Assembly (NCBI RefSeq): GCF_038502225.1
Contig: NC_091321.1
Location: 37,411,522 to 37,475,521, forward strand
Length of the DNA stretch: 64,000 bases
Direction: 5' to 3'
From: Cherax quadricarinatus
Taxonomy: Eukaryota; Arthropoda; Malacostraca; Decapoda; Parastacidae
This document shows positions 57,074-64,000 of the stretch, piece by piece (the first letter of the stretch is position 1; each line of letters opens with the position of its first letter). A model generated the notes under the pieces. It had not been told where the DNA came from, ran no database searches, and was given only the letters and a program-made list of their open reading frames with translations. A program made the position numbers and the translations under genes.

Positions 57074-59130
57074 CTACATCTCGAATACTTCATCCAGCTC
57101 CCCTGCGGTGGGCCACGTGCCCAGAATGCTGCAAGCATTTCCTCTCTGGATCGCAACACTGAGTCTCTGAAAGAGGAAGCTGACTGCCCTGTGGTCCTTG
57201 GTTTCTATGATGAGTTTTTCACCCAGCTCTTTGAGGAACTTAAGAGCACACTTGCCCCATGCTCCAAGGGTTTCCGACTCTACTGGGATGAAGTTATAGC
57301 AAGGGGGAAGGTCTTCATACTTGGAGATCTTCTGGGTCCCCCTCTGGCTGGCAGCTCCACCCCCTTCAGCTATGGAGTATGGGAAGTGGGTGTGAAGGCT
57401 TACTCAGCCCTGTAACAACTTCAGACAGTATTACCCAGGCTGGCTCCTCCTCAGGAAAATTAGTGAATAGAAAAAGAAATAATAACAGACAAACATAAAC
57501 ACTTTATTATATAGAAAATATAAAATGCAAAACACTTAAATATGAAATATTAATCCTACATTAAAGAAAATGAAAAATGAAAAATATAAATGATAACTGA
57601 ATTCAACGCTAATAGGTATAGGGGTGTCTGGTGTTGGTGACACTGTGTTGTTGAAATCGTAGCCGTTGCTGATGATGGGGAGGGGTCGCAGGTGTTGGTG
57701 ACCACCACTGGCTAGATCTTCACAGATTATTGCCGTGAGTATAATATCCCGATGACAGGAAAGCAGGTTCTTTACCGCTGCAATGATGTGGGGTTACGTC
57801 CTGCAATTTCATACAGGTGCACAGGTACTTCAATACAAAATGGAGAAGTCTCTGGACGTTAGTCCTTCTCCTGTTCTGCTCGTTGATTGACAGGTGACCC
57901 TCACTGTCATCCAAGCTGAAAAGATAGACAGGTTATCCACTGCTTTAAATAATCACTCTCCATGGCAGTGTACATTACTCAAAAGACGTGGTGATTATTA
58001 CAACAGTCAACCTAGAGCAAGACTGAAAAGACTAAGTTTATTATTGGTCAAAAGTGAAGCTTTTAACCAATAAATCCACTAGAATACAAGGCAGGCATGT
58101 ACTTACAGTAGTGCTGGGAGCTGTGAGTCGAGTGATTTACTGTTTGACCAGAGCCCCACACGTCACCTTTCGATGGGGGGGGTGGAAGAGGGAGGGGAAG
58201 GGATAGCGGGAGCTAGACTGACCCTACGTTAACAAGCAGCCGGCAGTCAAACTATCACTTTCAGGGAGGGGGAGAAAAGGCTGGAAAAACGGGAGCTTGA
58301 CTTACCCTACCTTAACTAGTAGCCGGCAGACAAACTATCACTTTCAGGAAGGGGAAGAAAGGCCGGAGCTTGATTTACCCTACCTTAACTAGTAGCCGGT
58401 AATGAAACTATTGTTACTATATCTCTACTCCTATCTATTGAACTTTTCCCTCACAGTGGGTGTCTGCCAATGTAGCGGCACAGGTGTAGTTCCAAGCAAT
58501 CAGCTTTCCATCCTTTCAGGGTAGCATAGTGGCTCCATCAGGACGCCTTTGACTTCCGTCTGACCTCTGCACTTGGAGTTCTCGTTGGGATGGGCAACGG
58601 GCTGTGGCGAGGCTTCTCTTTATGATGTTGTTGACATCATCGTGTCTGGCATACTTCCCTTCTAATATGTGACACACGAGACCATGAAGTCCGAATTGAT
58701 CAGCTGTCGCTCTGCAGCAAATACGGACCTATGTTCGGCGAGTATGGGGGCGGCTAGGCAAAGAGTAACACCAATCCGAATGGCCTATGGGTCGAGTCGA
58801 GTGCCCAGAGAGGAACTGGGAACAGCTAGAAGGAAATCTCTTGAGTGTGGTGCCTTCACTGCCAGGAGACGAGCTTTGTCCTTTACCGAAGCGTTGGTGA
58901 GCACTGTGTTGGCTATTTTTTTCATGATCGGTTTTGTCTCAATGGGACTGTTTGTGTTCTTTGGGAGGAGCTGGTCTACTGGAGGAGTTTGCAAGGGTGT
59001 CCCACCGCATGGCTGCTTCAGTGAACCTGGCATCCTGAGCTCCTACTGCGTCTTTCATGTGTTCGGGGGACAATCTTCTTGATTTATCCACTGGAAACCG
59101 AACATGAAGACAGAAATGCAAGTAAATCTA
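57074..59130 (-). pseudogene. degraded mobile-element protein, unnamed invertebrate family (C-terminal part)
   Basis: Minus-strand pieces match a protein family I remember as repeated across invertebrate genomes, usually fused to an RT. From 59030 to 58785: DKARLLAVKAPHSRDFLLAV and SSSLGTRLD. From about 58690 to 58540: FGLHGLVC, DDVNNIIKRSL, RPDGATMLP, then a stop where Trp is expected, then LIAWNYTC. From 57403 to 57074 an open frame without Met ends YNFIPVESETLGAWG, FLFQRLSVAIQRGNA and a TAG. Region 57410-58440 interrupts these pieces and may be an insertion or intron. RPDG with a downstream W-Y-T-C could be a PD-(D/E)XK-like nuclease remnant. Family identity is from memory. Confidence 0.5.
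57410..58440. other. non-coding interruption with short tandem repeats
   Basis: Separates two pieces of the minus-strand pseudogene. It includes an A/T-rich stretch (57480-57610). About 2.5 imperfect tandem copies, roughly 80-90 bp apart, lie at 58195-58400 with AGCCGGCAG, CAAACTATCACTTTCAGG and TACCCTACCTTAACTAGTAG. No gene recognised. Confidence 0.45.
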
Positions 59131-59248
59131 CCTGCGTTGCTTTGCGCACCCCTATACCTCCCAGTCACACTGGGAGGGTTGCCTGATCCCATTGCTGATC
59201 CCATATATATATATGCAAGGAATTCGCGAGAGCAGGCGAAATATACAC

Positions 59249-59663
59249 AAACACTGATCTCTGCCTGAAGGAGACTCGAACCTACGAACCTTAGGACAAG
59301 GTACGCAGTGCTTTACCAATCTACCCACACTGGACAATACTTTGGCGTGTAGCTTGCGCTACACGTTTGATCCAAGGCAGCCAGCTTTCAGGTTCGAGTC
59401 TCCTTCAGCCAGAGATCAGTGTTTGTGTATATTTCGCCTGCTCTCGCGAATTCCTTGCATAGTTCAGATCTCTAGTAAGGCTGGTGCATGCAGGGGATGA
59501 GATGATAAGCTGTAAGCCTTCTCCCTGAAAGCTGACTGCCTTGGATCAAACGTGTAGCGCAAGCTACACGCCAAGGTATTGTCCAGTGTGGGTAGATTGG
59601 TAAAGCACTGCGTACCTTGTCCTAAGGTTCGTAGGTTCGAGTCTCCTTCAGCCAGAGATCAGT

Positions 59664-59668
<5 letters not shown>
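59249..59668. repeat. inverted pair of tRNA-derived SINEs with hairpin core
   Basis: Left arm (about 59249-59398, minus) and right arm (about 59525-59668, plus) are near-perfect inverse copies. Each has a tRNA-like head (GGGTAGATTGGTAAAGC A-box region and GGTTCGAGTCTCC B box) and the hairpin GTGTAGC-GCAA-GCTACAC. A partial third copy of the B-box region lies at about 59390-59460. An isolated hairpin CCTCCCAGT-CAC-ACTGGGAGG is at 59157-59177. A TA tract (about 59669-59740) follows the right arm. Not functional tRNA genes. Confidence 0.75.
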
Positions 59669-59741
<73 letters not shown>

Positions 59742-59744
59742 TAC

Positions 59745-60490
59745 CTTGTATATTTATTTATCCGCTTTTTCATAAAATATGTATTACTTATTACCAAACC
59801 TCTTTCTACACATAGCTCAATTAAAGGCTCCCCATTTACATTTACCCCTGGCACCCCAAATCTACCTACTACTCCCTTCACAACATTTTTTCCCACTTTA
59901 GCATTAAAATCCCCAACCACAAGTACTCTCACACTTGGTTCAAAACTCCCCACGCAATTACTCAACATTTCCCAAAAATCTCTCTCTCGCTCTCCTCTCC
60001 ACTTCTCTCTTCCCCAGGTGCATAAACGCTTACTATAACCCACTTCTCACATCCAACCTTTATTTTACTCCACATAATCCTTGAATTAATACATTTATAG
60101 TCCCTCTTTTCCTGCCATAGCTTATCCTTCAACATTATTGCTAATCCTACTTTAGCTCTAACTCTATTAGAAACCCCTGACCTAATCCCATTTATTCCTC
60201 TCCACTGAAACTCTCCCACCCACTTCAGCTTTGTTTCACTTAAAGCCAGGACATCCATTTTCTTCTCATTCATAACATCCACAATCATCTCTTTCTTATC
60301 ATTTGCACAACATCCACGCACATTCAGACTTCCCACTTTGACAATTTTCTTCTTACTATTCTTTTTAGTAATTATTACAGGAAAAGGGGTTACTAGCCCA
60401 TTGTTCCCGGCATTTTAGTTGACTTTTACAACACGCATGGCTTACTGAGGAAAGATTCTTATTCCACTTCCCCATGGATATAAAAGGAAA
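59745..60490 (-). pseudogene. RTE-type LINE 5' end: leader and endonuclease fragment
   Basis: On the minus strand, a leader (60490-60340, containing CCATGGGGAAGTGG and GGGCTAGTAACCCC) precedes a frame at 60336-59962 with MGSLNVRGCCANDKK, LALSETKLKWVGEF and VIVSVYAPG. A frameshift near 60010 moves to a second frame with GDFNAKVGKN near 59910. These are AP-endonuclease motifs of RTE/BovB-type elements. The coding part breaks off at the TA tract, so the RT is missing. Confidence 0.7.
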
Positions 60491-60499
60491 AGTAATTAG

Positions 60500-60848
60500 A
60501 ACAAGAACTAAGATAAAATCAAAGAAAACTCAGATGAGTGTGTATAAATAAATGTGTACATGTATGTGTAATGTGACCTAAGTGTAAGTAGAAGTAGCAA
60601 GACGTACCTGTAATCTTGCATGTTTATGATATAATATGCACAAAACAACCACGGGAGGGGGGGCTGAAAGATGGGTCTAGGCCTTTCATGTTGGAATCAT
60701 CGCATCATCAGGAGCTTACAATGTTGCAGGAAAGAGGATAAAATCTGAGAAAACAAGTTCAGAGTGAGAGTTTTTGTTAGAATGAGGGTGGACTTAGGCA
60801 GAGAAGGAGCCCAAGACTGCTACCTGTACCAGTGCCTGGTGCCTGAAA
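60500..60848. other. no gene recognised
   Basis: Unassigned sequence. A phrase near 60690-60720 (ATCGCATCATCAGGAGC) resembles non-coding ends of Penelope-like copies only weakly. No ORF, SINE box or terminal repeat is supported. Confidence 0.3.
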
Positions 60849-61372
60849 GATTAGTAAGTAAGTTTATTCAGGTATACACAAATACAGTTAAATAGATTAT
60901 CATACATAGCAGCATATGTGTAGAGAACCTAGGATAACCCAAAAGAGCCAGAGTGACTTATAAGACCGCCATCCCACAACCACTGATATTACTGTGGCAA
61001 CCCGACGAGCGTAACAATTAGTGGCATGACAGTTATCAAGAATTCCGACAACTTTGATATGTAAAAGGTTTAACATTCTAGGTATTGATATTTGGCAACT
61101 GCCTGAGTATTTTCCATACCTTAGAAAATGGTTCACAGCGCCTCATATAAAGGGGAACTCATTTAAAGTGGACTCATGTAATTTCCCCCACAGGTACAAT
61201 GGTCATAGTTAGGTCATATTTTTTTCCCCAAGAATCTTAGGGAGACTATGGTCTAACCATCAGAACCTACCCTATCCCTCTATTGTTAGTAAGTTTATTC
61301 AGGTATACACAAATATAGTTACATAGATTATCATACATAGCAACATATGTTTAGAGAACCTAGGATTACCCA
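60849..61372 (+). repeat. two direct copies of a dispersed ~90-bp repeat
   Basis: Copies at about 60849-60945 and 61288-61372 share AGTAAGTTTATTCAGGTATA, TAGATTATCATACATAGCA and GAGAACCTAGGAT with few differences. The 340 bp between them is not recognised. They could flank an insertion or be two independent short-element insertions. Confidence 0.7.
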
Positions 61373-61699
61373 TAAAAGTCAGACAAATGACTTTTTTCTG
61401 TTGGGGTCCTTTAATACATTTAATACAATCCACTGCATAGGTTTAGGGGTCCTATTTTAGACTATGGACGATAATCTCTACAAATCTAATTTGAATAAGC
61501 TGCCGCCATTATTATATAATGAAAGTTTATTATGCTTTATGATGGCTGATTCAATAATGTTTCATCCAAGCCAAGTGGAACAAGAGACAATTACTTTAGC
61601 TTCCAGCCAATTTGCCGTGTTATTACAGATTCCAATGTGGCAGTCCATATCGAAAATTTGTGCTGTGATATCCTAATATCAAAAGATTTTCCAGTCTAT

Positions 61700-62560
61700 C
61701 CTACATAAGATAAGATGCACCCATTGCAACAAATTCTTTACACATTTATAAATTCTGGGCTATATACTCGGTAAGCTCTCGGAAACATGGTGAGAAAGAC
61801 GCTCCTTTCTTACTTTGGTCTCATAGTTAGAATAATAGTGGATATATGAGCACACATTAGTGGTCTTCCTATATACTGTAAACTTGAACTTTCTATCAAC
61901 ACGGTATATCAGCACTTCTAGGAAACGAATTTAGATTCCACTTCTTTCTACATAGTGAATTTAATAGAAGGGAGCAATGTATTAGGACTCGGTAATCAAT
62001 CGGCCACGAACGAAAGATGTCATCCACGTATCAGAACCATCTAGCTTTACGGGGAAGGATGTTTTTCAACAGCCTCGCCTCAGACAACTCCATGTATAGA
62101 TTGCTCAGTAAGGGAGACAATGGATTTTCCCATAATCATTCCCAGTCTTTGAGCATAGTATTTCCATTCAAACTCAAACTTGCAATCAACAACACACGAC
62201 CTAATCAGCTTAATAACTTTGTCCTTATCAAAAGGCATGGAGAACTGACCCAATTCTTCTTCCAAGTAAGATAGAAAATCAGAAACACGAACTCGAGTAA
62301 ACACCGCAGTGATATCAAAACTTACTAGTGTAAAATCATTGGACATGCTAACATTTTGCAGCTTGTCAATGAGATCAACATTGTTTTTTATGTGAGTTTC
62401 AGAAATGTTACCCAGCATTGAAGTTAATATTAAAGATAGAACTAGAAATAAGCGGGAGAGATGTCAACAGCCTTCTGGCCACGTTGAAAGAACACAAACC
62501 TGTCTGAAGGAATCATAACTTGAATAACACCTGATGTCTTGGAATAATACCCAACTGATC
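61700..62560 (-). pseudogene. Penelope-like element RT remnant, minus strand
   Basis: The frame at 62418-62080 encodes NFTLVSFDITAVFTRV-type sequence (observed DFTLVSFDITAVFTRVRVSD), an EELGQF segment and a degraded RLGMIMG block, the Penelope-like RT core. Further pieces at about 61930-61730 encode KFTVYR-TTNV and a YYSNYETKVRK segment, matching the post-RT region. Multiple stops. It is related to, but not a copy of, 7700-9400. Confidence 0.7.
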
Positions 62561-64000
62561 TTTAATTAAAGAAATGCATAAAACACTATACAGATGCCTG
62601 GAAGCTGTGCTACTCTGGCCACAAAATACAACAGAATCAGTAAGGTTTCAATTTAACCAAGCATGTAGCAGAACTCATCTTATATGTACAGGTCATCAGA
62701 AGGGCCAGAAAGCCACCTGCAAGCTTCTCCAATCTCGTAATTCGCCCCCACACAGTGGCATCACTGACCTACCACTACCCTGATTACTCTTGTATTAATT
62801 TACTTGTTGTAAATCTCCTGTGAAATGATTGAAGAAGTTGGAACACAGGCGAAACATCTGGATGAAGTTTTTCTCTGTAACTTTGTCTCCTTCACCGCCC
62901 ATATAGAGAGTAATTACAATCAAAAGATACATTTAAACACTTCGAACTTTTACGTTCCATAATGGAGTCAGTTGCAGATGCCAAGGAGCACCTAAAATGA
63001 ATTTTCTTCTTTGCTATATTTCATATGTCTGGTCATATTCACTAGTACAGTTTGCAAATATGGGTTCTGAAAATACGTACTTTAAGATTCAGAGTTCAGT
63101 GCTATGTGTGGACTCACGTAAGACTGGGTAAAAGGATTATATTTCTCTCATGGTCTAACTCTGGGGAATATTTCCAGCTAAGTCTATTTAAAGACATAAT
63201 TGAAAGATACTTAGCTTCAGTGTTGATCCAGTCATTCTGCAGCTTCACTCAGAACAACTCCGATGGGACTCTTGTTATCCCAAGATTTTAGCTGTTGAGA
63301 AATAAGTGATTGTTAAGAAGTTGCCTCAAAGGAGCGAATATTTCAGAATTTTACACTTGAACGTAATGCTGAATGCAGTGATACTCACTTGGTTGGGCTC
63401 GGTGGCCCACCAATAACAAGATCTCTTGGTAAATCCAGGTAAGACACGCCCCTAACTATCAGCTGCAGCCAACCTAACTAGGAGCGAGCATGTCTAGACT
63501 TACCTGGGCATTTGTATCTGACCCAATTTTTTTCCCTGGCTCGTGGTAGGGAAAAATTGATCCTGATATCGGTGTCTTGCTTAGAGCTGGAGTGTCTCGA
63601 GGTATGTTGCACTGTCTTCCACTACGATTGTTCTGCTTACACTCGCACGATTACACTACACAGTTCAGTTCAAGATCTGTCTTTAGTTTGGTGGTATTTT
63701 CACAACAGGAAGACCGGTTACACTTCACCGTAATAGTTCTACCGCGAATTTCTGAGACTATCAGATGAACAAGAGTCGAGAACGCCCACTTGACGTATTT
63801 CCTCTTCTGATTCATGAAGCAATCTAAGTTCCTCCTGCGCACTTCGTCCTATGGCGGGTCCTAAATGCTGACTTCAGCGTGATTTCCCTCCCTGCTTAAT
63901 ATCGTCACAGTATTCAATACAAATGATAGATTTCTTATTACCAAGTGATAGCCTCAAATTGTATACAAAGTGGGTGGAGGGTTTTCCTTAATTTTCCTAC
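62561..64000. other. no recognisable gene
   Basis: No conserved ORF. 62800-62900 (GGAACACAGGCGAAACATCT) may be the terminal non-coding part of a Penelope-like copy, by proximity. An inverted pair CCAGGTAAG/CTTACCTGG lies at about 63437-63508. The short ORFs in the rest lack motifs. Confidence 0.4.

Noticed and set aside
57191..57415. 74-residue plus-strand ORF
   Set aside because: The complementary minus frame (57403-57074) has the conserved FLFQRLSVAIQRGNA end, so this is its shadow.
58669..59082. 137-residue plus-strand ORF with a hydrophobic segment (FFMIGFVSMGLFVFFG)
   Set aside because: The minus strand of the same interval carries a recognisable mobile-element protein motif (ARLLAVKAPHS), so the plus-strand frame is a shadow.

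Overview
The window looks like intergenic, retrotransposon-packed chromosomal DNA of an arthropod, most likely a decapod crustacean. The evidence is CCTAA/TTAGG arthropod-type telomeric repeats, long AC, TA and polypyrimidine microsatellites, and a mix of CR1-like, I-like, Tx1/L1-like, RTE-like, Penelope-like and BEL/Pao elements with tRNA-derived SINEs. The species is inferred. I see no host protein gene, rRNA or functional tRNA gene. Every recognisable coding region belongs to a mobile element. One 100-N scaffold gap lies at 18640-18739.

Layout. 1-7311: LTR-family sequence, a tRNA-derived SINE and a decayed BEL/Pao pol, then a candidate LTR and an older LTR split by a LINE 3' fragment. 7312-9960: decayed Penelope-like element containing a 21-bp minisatellite. 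9967-12480: decayed Tx1/L1-type LINE. 13231-14760: 50-bp minisatellite. 14761-17830: decayed CR1/Jockey-type LINE (family B). 18131-21313: LTR fragment, gap and a 36/41-bp satellite. 21314-22505: inverted SINE pair, Penelope fragment and SINE pieces.

22617-56458 is the main structure: a giant, nearly symmetrical inverted repeat (palindrome) centred at about 41616, with a 32-nt loop and both outer ends embedded in TA microsatellites. Without later insertions I estimate about 11 kb, roughly 5 kb per arm, and it appears non-coding. Because each arm preserves the uninterrupted sequence of the other, the insertions can be delimited precisely. The left arm holds a solo LTR (23287-24478, target duplication CCTCG), a full-length LINE A (25046-30695), telomere-like arrays with a tandem amplification (32381-34169), a 5'-truncated LINE family B copy (34170-36027) and an apparently intact CR1 element (36483-40608). 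The right arm holds an almost intact 8.9-kb I-type LINE (41987-50884, 15-bp target duplication), a SINE (50984-51292), a LINE A fragment (54194-54760) and a 170-bp SINE-like insert (55114-55283, 13-bp target duplication).

56459-64000: TA repeats, a degraded minus-strand mobile-element protein of a widespread unnamed invertebrate family (57074-59130), a second inverted tRNA-SINE pair (59249-59668), an RTE-type endonuclease fragment, a dispersed direct repeat and a minus-strand Penelope-like pseudogene.

The elements do not form a shared pathway. They record nested insertion. The best candidates for recent activity are the CR1 at 36483-40608, with both ORFs open and a TGATG stop-start overlap, and the I-type LINE, whose ORF2 is broken only by a 34-bp tandem duplication.
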